From: Phascolarctos cinereus | Taxonomy: Eukaryota > Chordata > Mammalia > Diprotodontia > Phascolarctidae | Reading direction: 5' to 3' | NCBI RefSeq assembly: GCF_002099425.1 | Contig: NW_018344254.1 | Coordinates: 253,001 to 317,000 of the forward strand | DNA length: 64,000 bases | Shown here: positions 10,991 through 24,292 of the stretch, piece by piece | How the letters are laid out: each line of letters opens with the position of its first letter | Position numbering within the stretch: position 1 is the first letter of the stretch | The notes under the pieces: model-generated | Seen by the model: the letters and a program-made list of their open reading frames with translations, nothing else | Database searches by the model: none | What the model was told of the DNA's origin: nothing | Translations under genes and position numbers: made by a program

Positions 10991-11669
10991 TGCCTCCCTA
11001 CACCACTTTTTATCTGTTTTTATTTTTTCTGTATACAAATGCATACATACATACACACATACACACATACACACTTCTAACCCTAATTCTGTTTCCAGTC
11101 TAATTCTGAGGTATATCTTCACTGACCCCCCTTAATACAGTGTGTCTCAAGAGGAGATGGTGTCTATTTTTTTTAATCCTTTTGTACCTAGCAAAGTATT
11201 TAATTCATGCAAGCATTCATTGATTCATTCATTCATTGATCAGTAAAGACATTTTTAAAATAGGTGAATTTGAATTCTGGCTCTGCTGATTACTACCTAC
11301 ATATCCTTGGGGAAGTAATTTAACTTCTCTAGGATTCATCTCCTTTAAAAGGAAGAGGTTGACTAGATGACATGGATGGTCATTTCTAGCTCTAACATGG
11401 AGGACCCTATGATTCCCTCCCCCCTCCCCCACCAAATCTTCTCTTCTTGTTAAGCACACCCAGTTCCATCAAAGACACCTCATATTTTCACATAGATTGT
11501 ATTTTATGCTTCCTCTGTAAACTCTGGAAACAGAAAGCTTTAACAGCTTAAGCTAACGGGACTTCAGTTAATTTAAGTAATGCCACAGGTTTATTCTGAT
11601 CCCTTAATAATTGTTCTGAAGATTGCCACTCTTCATTTCTTTTTCTCTCTTTCTTTTCTGTTTCACAAG

Positions 11670-11680
11670 GTTGATAGATG
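11670..11680 (+). CDS. FYB2: FYB2 exon 3 of window: candidate 11-nt microexon
   Basis: The sequence reads a long pyrimidine tract, then CACAAG|GTTGATAGATG|GTGAGTTG. The 11 nt accept phase 2 and leave in phase 1, exactly what is needed between exons 2 and 4. The junction peptide is K-LID-A, comparable to KEIAD in human FYB2 just before TYEVG. The splice sites are good, but with so little coding sequence the call rests mainly on phase logic. RNA evidence would decide. Confidence 0.4.
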
Positions 11681-11869
11681 GTGAGTTGTCTATAAGCCCT
11701 CTGGTTTTCTCCATACTAATGCCTCCATGCCTTTCCTCTCAGATTGTCTCCATCGACCCCTCCATGTGGCTAGCATGGACAATTGGCTTCTTTCTGGTAT
11801 CAGCTAAAATCCTGCCTATTACAAGAAGCCTCTCTGGGTCTCCCTTGATGTGACTGCCTTCCCTCCCAC

Positions 11870-12035
11870 TCCCAATGTGCCCTTTATGTGTCTTGGCTGT
11901 TCATTGCTATTTGCATGCTGCTGTTAGATTGGGAGCCCCTTGAGGGCAGGGACTGTTTTTGGCTTTATTTCCCCACTACCAACCATAGTGCCTGGCACAT
12001 ATTCAGCAATTAATAAATGCTTCTTGTTTGATTGG
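11870..12035 (+). mobile_element. L2 3' end, plus
   Basis: Ends with TTGGGAGCCCCTTGAGGGCA, GGGACTG, AGTGCCTGGCACATATTCAG and TTAATAAATGCTTCTTGTTT, the standard L2 3' terminus. Confidence 0.75.
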
Positions 12036-12498
12036 GTTTTTTTGTAAAAACAATTACACATGTGTCCCATGATAGAAAATCTCTGAGCCAAAGGAGGTGC
12101 TGCCCCCAGCAACGATACCCACTAATTTTATTATCTTTGCCATCACCAGGACTGTTGGGTTATTTGACTAAACAGCAGAAGGAATGGGGCATTTCTTCCA
12201 CCACCACCCACGGCTTCCTTGGAAGGCAGAATTGGTACAGTGAAGAACTAACACAATTCAAGGAGAACATTGTACTCAGTTCAACAATTATTCCACATCT
12301 ACTGGGTACAGATCACTGCATCAGACACTGGAGACCTCACAGTTTAGATAAAGTCATGTCCTTGACCTCATAGAGCTCACAATCTAGCACAGAATATGAC
12401 ACAGATATATCCAATATACAACATTGCATGACAAGCATATGAGAGAATGCAAAGAGTACAAGGAATGTTTATCAAAGAGGTGCAAAGGCAGGTCTATG

Positions 12499-12504
<6 letters not shown>

Positions 12505-12562
<58 letters not shown>
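12505..12562. repeat. CT dinucleotide microsatellite
   Basis: Pure CT repeat of about 58 bp followed by a C run. Ser-Leu repeats in overlapping frames are artefacts. Confidence 0.97.
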
Positions 12563-12565
<3 letters not shown>

Positions 12566-12589
12566 CCCCCCCACCCCTCTCTCTCCCCT

Positions 12590-12840
12590 CATCAGCTTCC
12601 AGAGGTTTGACTGCATGCACACAGATGGCTCCCACATCTATATACTCAGACCTCACCTCTCTCTTGAGCTTCAGTCCCATATCCCCAGCCATCTGCTTAA
12701 CATTTCTACCTGCCAGACTCCACAGGTATCTCAGTTTCAATATGTTATAAACTGAACTCATATCTTTACCCCAAAATCTTTCTCTCTGCCTAACTTCCTC
12801 ATTTCTATTGAGGGCAGCAGCATCCTTTCATGGTTCATAA
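12590..12840 (+). mobile_element. L2 reverse-transcriptase-region fragment, plus
   Basis: Encodes a decayed peptide containing LSLELQSHIPSHLLNIST, which matches the L2 segment of the form LSPELQSHISNCLLDIST C-terminal to the reverse transcriptase active site. Broken by stops. Confidence 0.75.
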
Positions 12841-13224
12841 CTCAACACATAATATATCAACAAAGAAGTGCGAAAACAAATGTCGGAGTAAATGATGCCA
12901 ATTTGTTCATGGAAATGGGAGGGTGTATGATGGCGATCCAGAACTGAGTCATCACCACAAGAAATTAATGAAGGGTGGAGCCCACACTTATTAATCAATG
13001 CAGACAATGTAGGAAATCAGAGAAACTGTTATATGTCACTGAAAAATTTTACACCTACTAATTACCTAGCAATCAATGACTTAATGACTAGAATCATGCA
13101 TGAAATGCACACTGCCACTCATGGACTAACAGATAAATCAAACCAATAAAAATGTTTAAGTTATTATTATTATTATTATCATTATTATTATTATTTCCTA
13201 TTCATTCCTCTGTGAGAGGTAGAC

Positions 13225-13456
13225 TTCAGTGAGAGTCATGTTTCAGTCATGTGGGGTCTTCATGACCCCATTTAGGGTTTTCTTGGCAAAGATACTGGAG
13301 TGGTTCGCCATTTCCTTCTCCAACTCGTTTTATAGATGAGGAAAGCAAATAGGGTTAAGTGATTTTCCTAGGATCACACAACTAGTAAGTGTCTGAGGCC
13401 AGGCTCAGACTCAGGTCTTCCTGACTCCAGGCCTGATGCTTTATCCACACAGTGCA
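13225..13456 (-). mobile_element. MAR1-type SINE, full length, minus
   Basis: Minus copy: tail GTCATGTTTCAGTCATG, then GACCCCATTTAGGG, TTTCTTGGCAAAGATACTGG, AGTGGTTCGCCATTTCCTTC, and the head reading CCAGGCCTGATGCTTTATCC. Confidence 0.88.
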
Positions 13457-15074
13457 TATACACATCCCATCTTATAAACATAGACTACAAAATAGCCTGA
13501 AGAACTCAATTTATAAACTATAGTGGAAACAAAGCATTATCTCAGACAGAACCGTTACCTATAATTTCCCACTGATCAATGAAAACTAAAGAACATTTTA
13601 ATAGACGTTATACCAGGTAGCCATAGTCTCCAAAGTGCTTGGAATGAAAAGCTTTAAAAATAGAGACCTAGGTGAAAAAAATCAAAATGATGTGGTACCT
13701 GTAGGAGGTCCATATGCTTTCTGCCACCTTGTCTGCTACTGGAGCTGTATCAAGGATGCTTTGGGTGATCCTAGAGAAAATGAAACTAAAACCTAATGCT
13801 TTTATCCAACTGCAAAAAGCAGACATTCTTATCCATTTATGCAACAGTCCACAGAACATTCAACATAAAAGAATCATAACAGCATAGACACATATGCCAG
13901 GACCATTTCGACCTGAACTCCATTGAACAAGATGACAATGACCTCTCTATTATGATAATAATGTTAATAAGTTATAGAAAGATGAACATTTTCTCATAAA
14001 AAAGAGGAACACAATTTCTAGATGTCCTCAGAGCACAAAATAAACAGACTTAAAAAACACAGAAATACTGAGCCCTCTTGGCCTCTATTTCTTCATCTTG
14101 TAAAATAGGTATTCCCCCACAGGTGGTACCTCAGAGAGCCATTGTGAGGATAGAGAGCCAGAAATGTTCCCCGAAACCAATTTTGAAACTCACAAAAAGA
14201 AAATAAAGTAACTTCCACCATTGCTTTCCACTGCTTCTTAGCCAAGAACGTGCAGAATCACATTACGAGGCAACAGTCCCGTTCCAGAAGCCATCTGAGA
14301 ACTCCATTTCCCCGCGCACTGATAAACGTGAGTCTACAAAGTCAATGAATATATTAATAGTCTGGGATATCCACGTGGCCAAATGCCATGCTGCCCAGCC
14401 TACTTTGGGCACGACAGCTATGCTACCACTGTGGTTTCGCCTGCGTTTCCCTTTTTTTCCTGAGGGGAGAGGAGGGAGGGATGTATCAACATTCTTTCCC
14501 AATTCCTCTCACAACCTGGTTTCTGCCTCTTTTGCTTCCTGTCCAATCTGCTTTGATGTCCTTCTTTTTGTAGATACGTTGTGTGGGGGAGAGAAGAAAA
14601 TCAAGATAGGAAGATTAATTTTTCTTCTTACGCCTTCTGTAAGAAACTTAGCCTGAAAGAGGGCTTATGGCTTCCTCTGTGCTTCTGGTATCTCCTTTGA
14701 AGTCACAGGCCATTCTGTGTGTGTGGAGGGAGATAACAGGCCTAGGGAATTAAGTCCTTGTGTTCTGTCTGAGGGAGGGCATAGGGCTGGCTCAACTGGA
14801 TGAAGTCACTGGTTTGTAAGACTTCCTGCCTCAGGTATTTCTGATGGGACCCAGAGCTTTCTGTGGAAAGATTTCCTCTCAGGTAAGGGGGAGAGGGGAT
14901 ATAGCATTGTGTTGGTATGTCAATGTTGTCGTTGTTTTGCAATTCCTACTGCCTTTTATCCATTCCCACAGTACTCAAGTAACGGGTCACTCTTCTACAG
15001 TGAACAAAGATTTTTAGAGCTAAAAGGGACCACAGAGCGTTGGATCTAGGAGGGATTTCAGGAAATCAAATGTT

Positions 15075-15079
<5 letters not shown>

Positions 15080-15130
<51 letters not shown>
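15080..15130. repeat. TAA trinucleotide microsatellite
   Basis: About 16 TAA units, joined to a minus-strand MIR (about 15130-15350). Confidence 0.95.
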
Positions 15131-16680
15131 TCACATCACTGTCATACTTTAAGATTTACAAAGCACAAACAAAAATAAAAATAAAAAAAGACTTACAAAG
15201 CACTCCACTTTCCCCATGAAAGTCCTAGGCTATGTGTAACAAAGTATTATTGCTGTTTTAAAGATGAGGAAACTGAGGCTCAGAGAGATAAGGTGAATTT
15301 GCCGATGGTCACATGCCAAGAGATTGAAAGCCCAATGCTCACTCGGGCCCTTTGGCTCAGGAACAAACAATTGCATCAATACTTTGATAAACTCACCATC
15401 TCCTTGAGGGAATACTCCTTTCTATGAGACAGGTAACAAGCCTTTCTAGACTGTGTGATTTTTGCTCACACTCTCCCATAAATTTCCCATAGACGTTCTG
15501 CCCATGGCTCCCAGTTCAATATTCAGGCTGCCCATCTATTGCTCATTCTATCTAGATGGCCTCACCTCCTCTTGTAATCATACATTTCCTGAGTGTTCTC
15601 TACATCACCCATGTTGGTATAAGTCATCACTGTTAATATGCTATGGTCTATTCGTGTCCAATATTTGTCTTTCCTTTGTGTTTTGGGTCAACCCATGATT
15701 TTGGGTTTTTGGAGATAGCGACATTCCATAATTTGTGACCATAAACAATCATTGGAAGAATGCTGGTGTTTTAAAAAAGAAGTTTTGTTATGACAGGAGC
15801 ATCTTGGGATCATGAAAAGTACATTGTCTTCCTTCTGTTCAATTCTGGGCTTAGCTCCCAACCATCTGCAATGTGTGTCCTATATGTGCTGATAGACTAA
15901 CTAAATGGAGTGTCATACGAAGTGCATGTCCTAATCTGGATAAAGGCCAGTCATCATCCATTTGTTTTATCCCATGTGGATTGTTCATCTGATTTCCTGA
16001 GTGGCAAATGATCTCAGTTCTGGCACTGGGTCCTGGCAAGTGTGATGGATTTAACAAGAGGATCTGAGATCCATTCTACTTTTGAAACTTGTGCATGACC
16101 TCTCCCAGGTTCAGTTTCCTCATCTTGTCAAATAATAATCATAATAATAACCATAAAAATAATAATAATAATAATACCTTGGCATCTGCCTTACAGGATC
16201 TTTGGGGATTTAAATAAGGCATTGTGGTACAGGCATTTGTGACCTCTGGAAACAGAAAACCTGGATTCAAACCCTGCGAACCTGGACAATTTACTCACCT
16301 TCCCTGGGCCTCAGTTTGGTCATTAGTAAAATGACGGTGTTGGACCACACAGTCTCTGATGTCCCTTTCAGCTCTGGTACTACTGTCCTAGAATCACATG
16401 TCTGAAAGTACTTTGCAAGCTTTTGAATTTAGCCGGTCGTTGATACTATTACAGGCAGATGCGAGCACCAAGAGAACCTCACATCTCTGGATGAGGTAGT
16501 GTATACAGGGATGGACTTGAAGTCAGGAAGAGGTAGGTTCAAATTCTGCCACAGACATTTAGTTAGCTGTGTGACCCTAGGAAAGTCACTTTGCCTTTCT
16601 CGGTCTCAGTTTCCTCATTTGTAAAATAAGGATAATAATAGCACCTGCCTCCCAGTATTGTTGTGAGGATCACATGAGAA

Positions 16681-16847
16681 TACACACACACACACACTCG
16701 TACACTCACACACACACATACACATATACTCACACACACTCACACACACTCACACCCATACACTCACACGCACACTCACACACTCATACACACATACACT
16801 AAAACACACTCACACACACTCATATACTCAACACACACACACACTGC
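16681..16847. repeat. Compound CA repeat
   Basis: About 165 bp of CACACA interrupted by CTCACA and TACACT units, grown from the 3' end of a plus-strand MIR; the MIR resumes with CTGCTTTGAAAACCTTAAAGC at 16844. Confidence 0.9.
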
Positions 16848-17223
16848 TTTGAAAACCTTAAAGCCCTTTATAAATGCTATCACTATCATCATCATCAGGA
16901 ATCCACCTTCTAATTAGATTCTACAAAGAACTTTGTTCTTCAAATTTGACAAGCACATCACCTGTTCTTTCATCCAAGTCAGTGATCAAACTGGTAAAGA
17001 ATATCTAATGTTGATCCCCAGGGACATACACTGCCACAGACCTCCCTCCAAGCTGACATTCTTCCACGAATGACTCCTCTTAGGGTCTGGCCACTCAACT
17101 AGTTCTGAATCTACCCAATTGGACCCTCATGGAGTCTCCATCTTGTTCACAGAAATGGAAGAGCTAGTTAGACTGTATTTAAAAGCAATCTTTCTCCTGA
17201 GCTACCAGTTTAGTAATGCTGTT

Positions 17224-17891
<668 letters not shown>

Positions 17892-18270
17892 TTTCTGGGC
17901 CCTTCCAAGTATCTCTTTCCAGAATTCCTCGACCAGGAATGCTCCAGTATAACCAATAATGTGGTTTTTAAGTCAGAGCTTGAAGGCTTACCTACTGCCT
18001 TCCCCATCACACCTCTTCATGTAGGTAGAGAATACTGACATATTAACATGCTCAGTGTATGCCCAAGAACATACAGCTAGCATCAAATTTTAATAACATC
18101 CAGTGTATTTTCTACCAAATCACAGACGCTTCGTATTAAACCACAGGTTTTCCAACTGCTTTAGCCCGGTGCAGCACATGTGGCTATGTGCTGGGGGGTG
18201 GGGAGAGGAGAGAAAGGGTTGGCCCAGACAGCCTTGAAATCTAACTTTTTTTTTTCATTGTTTACTCTAG

Positions 18271-18305
18271 CACCTTACCACGTTGGAACAGAAGTTAGTG
18301 CAAAG
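18271..18305 (+). CDS. FYB2: FYB2 exon 4 of window (35 nt)
   Basis: Acceptor with a poly-T tract and TTTACTCTAG; donor AAAG|GTAATT. Entered in phase 1 it reads A-PYHVGTEVSAK and leaves in phase 0. It aligns with human FYB2 PTYEVGIEELQK. Of the phases tested, phase 2 entry gives a stop (TAG) within ten codons, which supports the phase 1 assignment. Confidence 0.68.
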
Positions 18306-18735
18306 GTAATTTTTTCCCTCTTTCCCAGCAAGTGTCTAACTGAAAAAGCAGAATGCCAAGCAAACAGACTTTTCTCTAAAGCATCTTGTTACCGTGAATA
18401 GCTTTTCGATTTCCGAGAGTATCTGTGGGGGCAGATTGCCAAGGCGCTGAGCCCTCAGCCCTTTGATAGGCATAGCACAGGACTGGTGCAGAGGGAAGGA
18501 CGGATAGGATCTTATTCGGATGTTAGCCCCTTATCTAGTGCTGACAGGTCCTGTTTTACCTTTAATAAACTCTTTTCAGAGGGAAGAGTCCTCCAACATT
18601 TTCTGAGATCTCATTTCCTCGCTTCCAAAGAGGGCAGTCACCTTAAACCCTTTCAAAACCTAAAAATACTCCTAGATGTGTTCCGAGGGGAGCCAGAAGT
18701 TACCCAGAAGCCAGCTCTTCATTCTGAGCTCCTGT

Positions 18736-18930
18736 GATCTTCCTTCTCCCCGTGCGTTGCTAGGCAGCCCTCCGCTGGCGGGGGAGCTTCCTGTCTCAGG
18801 AATCTGTGTCCCCAAACTTTCCTCTGTTTCTCCATCCTGCGGCACCCCAGAGCTGTGCGAGGATTATGGCTGCAAATACTCTTAGTTCAAGGCGGACCGA
18901 AGAGAGGATGAGTGCGGCAGATGGAGAAGG
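18736..18930. promoter_or_regulatory. CpG-richer patch with an X-box-like word
   Basis: Roughly ten CpGs in 195 bp, clearly above the surrounding intron, with GTTGCTAGGCAGCC at 18756-18769 resembling an RFX X-box (GTTGCTAGGCAAC). It could be an intronic regulatory element or alternative start. Nothing in the sequence proves activity. Confidence 0.25.
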
Positions 18931-21900
18931 CCCAGAACTGGGAGTCAGAGGCCCTGATTTTAAAGCTCTGCTCTGCCACACACTGCGGGACTTTGGACAA
19001 GCTGCTTCGTTCTCTGGGACGTGACTTCCTCATTTGTAAAATGCAAGGTTAATTCTTGCCCTGCTAACAGCATCCCCTGGTGTTTGAGGATCCAGTGCTT
19101 AGAGAATCTTACGATGTTATGGAAATGCAAATGTAGTATTATGACCATTATGATCATCCTGGTGCACATCATGCTTGGCACAGTACTCTGCGTACAACAG
19201 GTGCTTAACACCTGCTTCTGGAGTTGTACTGAATTGAAAAGGGACCGCGAAATGTTGGTGGCTGAATGTTAAGAATAACCCTGAAGTCAGCCTCCTGAAC
19301 CCTTCCTTCTAAAGTGCCATGCTCTCTGCAAAAAATCAATCCAATTACATTGAACAAGCACTTCGGTGCTCCCATGTGCCAAGCATGGGATTATGTTCAG
19401 GGGATACAGGGACAAAAGTGAAACCATCCTTGCCATAAATGGGCTGACAGTCTCCTGGACCACAAAGCAGTGTGCCCTTCACGGGTATTCAAAGCCAATA
19501 TTTTGGTCTGAAATTCTGAGGCCATGTTCCAGTCTGCAAGATCTAAATAATTTTGCTCCTAAGCTGGCTGTCACACCCCTGAGATGTCACACTGAAACTA
19601 CAAATCCAGCCCAGGAATGTCAGAGGTTCTGAGCAGAGATTTAGAAACTACACTTCCAAGAGGCATCTTTCATGGATTTTTCTGCATCTGTTGGGGTGGG
19701 AAAATAATAGATCAGCACATCATTATCACTGGCATCAGAGGCTACTGAGCTCTCGCAAATGGATTGTCCAAATGTCTGAAGCTTGACTCCTTTCAGTCTT
19801 CCAAATCAGTTATTCCATCAACGAGCATTTCTTGAGCACCTACTATGTGCCAGGCACTGTACTCCACTTTGAGGCTGCAAAAGCTGCTGTCCCTGCTCTC
19901 AAGGAACTGCATTCTTTTGGGGGTGAGGGAGGCAAAATATACAACAAGGACATAAAAATGACGGTGAAGTAATTAAGGTGGGAAGACAGGGAGCTAAGTC
20001 TTCTCAAGAGAATCTTGATAAGGCTTCAGCCACTCCTGACATCATCAATGGAACGTGCGGGAAGCTAAGTCAGCCCTTTGTTGGTGGCTGGGACCGCTGC
20101 TCCACACCAACACTATCCTGGGCACTGCCCTCGGGAACCCCTGAGCCCCACTGGAGACAGAATGCCGGGACCTCCTGATTCTATAAAGCTCTAAGGCTGA
20201 CCAAGCCAGCCCTGTGAGAGGCACAGCTCCCCCTTTGACACCCTAGATAAAGGATCTCTAAACAGAGCTGAGACCAGTGGAAACACCCTAAAATCGATGT
20301 CTGAAGACAAATCCAATTAGAAAGAGAGAGATCCCAAGATGCGAGACCCTTTGTGGGGGTATTGGAGGTCCTGAGATACTGCCCCTCCCTTCGGGTGGGT
20401 AAACTGAGGAGGTGCTTGCCTGGATTTCTGCTACCCGGGAAGGGAAGGCAAGAAACTGAGGCTAAAAAAAGGAAGTGACTTGTCTATGGCCACACAGTCA
20501 GAATTTGAATTCGAATCTCCTGACTACAAGTCCACTGCCTTTTACTAGCTATGTGACCCTAAGCAAATAATTTAATCTCTGTCTGCCTCAGCTTCCTCAT
20601 CTGTAGAATGGGGATAGTAAAGCATCTACCTCACAGGGTTGTTGTAAGGATAAAATGGGATATTTATAGTGTTTTGCAAACTTTATAGCACCAAATCAAT
20701 GCTAGCTATTATTATTGTTGTCCTGATCATTATTTATTTAAACATTTTCCACTCGTTTATTCATTTGTCATGCTAGTAAATGAGGTCCCACTGTGCCGAC
20801 TTTCATTCCTTCCTAGCAGTGGAATTAAAGCAGAAGGAGGATTCCTGAGGGTGACTCTTGTTTTTTCAGATAGGGTTGGCTCAGGGAGTCTGGGGGAAGT
20901 TTCCATTAATAGTGTACCTGTGTGTGGTATTTGTTCACAGGAACAGTTGCAAATGTGTCTAGTTTTAAAGCCCCATCTTCAGGTGTTGGTCTGGTCTTAG
21001 GCTGGGCTGGTGAGGAAGGGTTAGAGCCTGCTGGATCCCTAGTCCCCAGGTTCTAGGACTTTGAGCTTTAACTTGGCAATTAATGCCAGGGTCTACAGCC
21101 AGCTCCTCTCCTCCCATGCCAAGGTCAGATGGCTGATCGGAATGTCCTTTGTTTACCATCCTGAATGCTCTCCCTTCTACTTTCAGCCTCGGAAGAGTTT
21201 TGTCCATCAAGGTTATAGGTGAGTTCTCAGGCCTGATATTCTCCCCAACCCTCTGTTTTGCCAATCTAGATCATTTGGGTTTGTTTTATGTCTAAGCCAG
21301 TTACAGTTTCTTGTGGGCTCATGCCTCTGGAATAGGCCAGTAGTCCATCTGTGCTAAACAATTAGATCAGCCTCTGCACTTTTAAGTCCAGCAGGCCAAG
21401 TCAAATTGTCAGGTAATCAGTAGAGTGGGAAGAGCTGTGGATGTGAGGCCAGCAGACCGAATTTTGTATCATTGCTCACTTGACTGCATGTGTGACCCTA
21501 GCTGGGCCCCCAAATCACAGAATCTCAGAACATACTTCAGAGACTATCTAGTACAAACCACACATAAATGGGAATCTCTCTACCACATCCTTGACAACTG
21601 ACCATCCAAGCCACATTCAATGACCTGCAGGCATGGGGGCCCCACTACTTTTTAACTCAGTTTCCTTGTTTAAAAAAATGATGGTGATGGTTTAGATGAT
21701 TCTAATCTCAGAATTGCTCCTTCTGGAGACAAAAAGAAGAAGTTGGAATCCCTCTCCTGTGTGCCTTTCCTCTGTTTTAGTTATGTGGTAGAGAGAGCAA
21801 TTTTATTCCTCTTAGCCCCAAAGGTCAGAACAAGATCAAAGAGGCATAATCATTTGAGAAACCAGACACTGATTTTAAACCTCCACACTGATATTAAACC

Positions 21901-23790
21901 TCAGTGTAGGGTCTAACTTGCTTGAAATGAGATAGGATCTGGCCTTGGATAACTTACTAGCTGTGTGACCTGGGCCAGTCACTTAACCCTGATTGCCTCC
22001 AAAAAAAAGAAAGAAAGAAAAGGAAAAAAAAAATGAGATATGGCATCTTACATCTGGGGCCTGATTTGTGAGTCAATGTGATTTTGAGGAGGTCTGAGAG
22101 AGGCCTGGTGTCCATAATGGGGAGGGTGTGTTGGCAGACCACACATGAAGCATCAGGATCAGTTCTAGGGACCACAATTCAGGAAAGACAAGGTAAATTC
22201 AAGTGTTTCTAGAAGAGGACATAAGAACTGGAGACCACGTCTTACAAGAATTGGTCGAAGGATGTGAGGAGGATTAGCCTGGAGAACACTCAGGAAGCCA
22301 TGATAGTTGTCTTCAAGTATTGGAAGAGTTTTCTTGAGGAAAAGGAATGAGTTTTGTTCTGCTTTGACTCAGAATGCAGAGGGATGCAAAGGGATAAAGC
22401 TGCAGAGGCAGACGTCAGCTTGGTGGAAGGAAAAACTGTCCAATGATCATAGCTCTTCCCTAATGGAAGGGGGTGCCAGCAGACCCAGTTAGTTCCCTGT
22501 CCCTGGGGCTCTCCTGGTAGGGCTCAGGGAATGTTGGGGAGGGACTTCTCATTCAAGCAAGGGTTGGAGCAGATGACCTCCGAGCTCCCCTCCAAATTCT
22601 GTGATTCTATAAGCCAGGCCTCCAGCCTGACTCCTCATCAAGGTCTCTTCACACCATCCAACTCTACCTCCCTAACACTGCCAACATCTGGCTTAAAACC
22701 TCTATGTGTGAGGGTCAGACAGCTAGCTCTGGGAAGAGCAGTCTTGATGCCAAATAATTCCTGTGGCAGATGGGTTTAGGAATAAATCTCTGCTAGAAAC
22801 AAACCCCTTCCCCTCCAATTGCATTTGGGAGTAAAGGGGTATCTGGATAGATTATCAGACAGCCGCCTAAGAGGTGGACTTGACCCTGATGCTCTTGTCC
22901 ACCCCCAAAAAAGGATCAAGGTCACTTACAAGCAGACTGAGATGTGACAGTATCTAATTCATAGATATATTCTGTCTGTTGCTATATGTTAGACTGTGCT
23001 CGGTTCAGACTTTGTTCTACTGTCTTTTAATTTTTCAGCCATAAACATACCTTTAGGGATGAGAAAAAGAAGGGGAAACAGCCAAGGGAAAGTGAACTGC
23101 ACAAAAGGGACAAAGAGTTGAATTCTAAAAAGGTATCTATCTTCTTGGGTGGACATCTGCCTCAGCTCCACAGTTGAGTGTCTTGTAGACGGATCATTCT
23201 TTCTGTACGTGTGGCATCTCATCTCCAAGCAACGAGACTGAGTTTCTGGAGGGAAAGGGATCCTTGGAATGTTTGTCTTTGAATTCTAGAACACCCAGCA
23301 CGTGCCTTACACATAATAGGCACTTACTAAGTGCCAGCAGAATTACAGGGAAGTGAATCCTGGTTTGTAAGAGTTTAGAATGGGCCAAGAAGAGCTGAAG
23401 GTAAAATAAACTAGGTTATCTCTGATGTTCCCTGTCCCACTCCAATATTGCATTTTCATGTCCACATTCCACCGTGTTCCAAGGCCCTTCCAATAGATAC
23501 TATTATTATCCACGTTTGACTTTCTTCAGGTCACATAGCTACCGAGTGTCTGAGTCTGAGGCAGGATGTGAGCCTTAGATGTAAGTTTACGCTTATTCGT
23601 AATTATAGGAACCATATAAATTTCTTAAAAGTAATTTAGGGATTTAATTAATTCAATAACTGTCTATTAAGCATCTACTATATGCCAAGGCACTGTGATA
23701 GATGTGAGGATACAATATGCTGAAAATAACATATGGAAATCATTTTATAAATCTTAAATCACTATATAAACGCTAGCTATTATTATTACT

Positions 23791-24025
23791 GGGCAGCTGC
23801 GTGGTGCAGTAGATAGAGCACCAGGCCTGGAGTCAGAAAGATCTAAGTTCACATCTTGCCTCAGACACTTATTAGCTTTATGACCCTGGGCAAGCCACTT
23901 AAGCGTGTTTGCCTCGGTTTCCTCATCTGTAAAATGAGCTGGAGAAGGAAATGGCAAACCATTCCAGGATCTTTGCCAAGAAAACAGAAAATGGGGTCAC
24001 AGAGAGTCCGACACAACCAGACAAC
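23791..24025 (+). mobile_element. MAR1-type SINE, full length, plus
   Basis: GGGCAGCTGCGTGGTGCAGT, CTTTATGACCCTGGGCAAGC, TTTCCTCATCTGTAAAATGA, GGAGAAGGAAATGGCAAACC and tail GGTCACAGAGAGTCCGACAC. All sections are present in order. Confidence 0.93.
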
Positions 24026-24207
24026 ATTATATGCCCAACGCTGTGGAGTTCCTGCCAGTCCTAAATCCTGTGATCTTGTTAATTAATGAGTCCTTTTAAA
24101 GGAATGCTGTTGTGTTTCATTTATGATAGAAAAAAGGAAGTAACATTTTAAGGTGGAAGTGAAGTTCATGTGAACTGTGCTGATTTCTCCTAATTGCCTG
24201 TATTTAG

Positions 24208-24292
24208 ATCAACCGGGAGGAAAGCATTCTTCGAAAACCCCAGATGAAGGAGGACCACAGAGGCAAGTGGAGACTGGTGCGCCAGAAGTCAG
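24208..24292 (+). CDS. FYB2: FYB2 exon 5 of window (85 nt)
   Basis: Acceptor TGCCTGTATTTAG, donor TCAG|GTGAGA. In phase 0 from exon 4 it is open and reads INREESILRKPQMKED, then GKWRLVRQKS, leaving in phase 1, which is what exon 6 requires. Sequence similarity to human FYB2 is weak here: a lysine-rich, poorly conserved linker. The call therefore rests on splice sites, matching phases on both sides and position. Another phase is also open, but it does not join exons 4 and 6. Confidence 0.6.

Larger units (their letters stand above)
3356..11669. other. FYB2: Intron 2: L2, MIR and SINE mosaic
   Basis: Repeat mosaic. L2 3' end, minus (about 3716-3845). MIRs at about 4150-4365 (minus), 4590-4810 (plus), 6165-6275 (plus), 7045-7290 (plus), 8265-8400 (plus), 9085-9260 (minus) and 11240-11420 (plus). 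L2 body, minus (6575-7035), and L2 3' part, plus (7435-7690). Full SINEs at 5903-6164 and 7802-8028; short SINEs at 9386-9519 and 10593-10766. An L2 is split by the last SINE. About 8440-9060 shows no repeat that I can name. No exon was found. Confidence 0.55.
18306..24207. other. FYB2: Intron 4: CpG-richer patch, MIRs, one SINE
   Basis: Contains a CpG-richer unique patch (18736-18930), MIRs (18925-19230 plus, 20480-20715 minus then plus), L2 3' ends (about 19330-19460 and 19815-19960, minus) and an A-rich short SINE remnant (21935-22035, plus). A CR1/L3-like fragment lies at about 21530-21660, and a full SINE at 23791-24025. Between 22040 and 23420 I see mostly unassigned sequence with degraded L2-like and MIR-like words. 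Confidence 0.45.

Noticed and set aside
14835-14882. Exon-like 48-nt block with a CTGCCTCAG acceptor and CTCAG|GTAAGG donor
   Set aside because: It is open only in phase 0, which does not fit between exon 2 (phase 2 out) and exon 4 (phase 1 in), and the peptide has no match to FYB2.
16681-16847. Possible CRISPR-like periodic array
   Set aside because: CA/CTCACA units are a compound microsatellite with no unique spacers; the DNA is vertebrate.
24208-24292. Alternative frame of exon 5 (QPGGKHSSKTPDEGG and onward)
   Set aside because: It is open and looks protein-like, but its phases do not join exon 4 or lead into the SEEIYEDL frame of exon 6.
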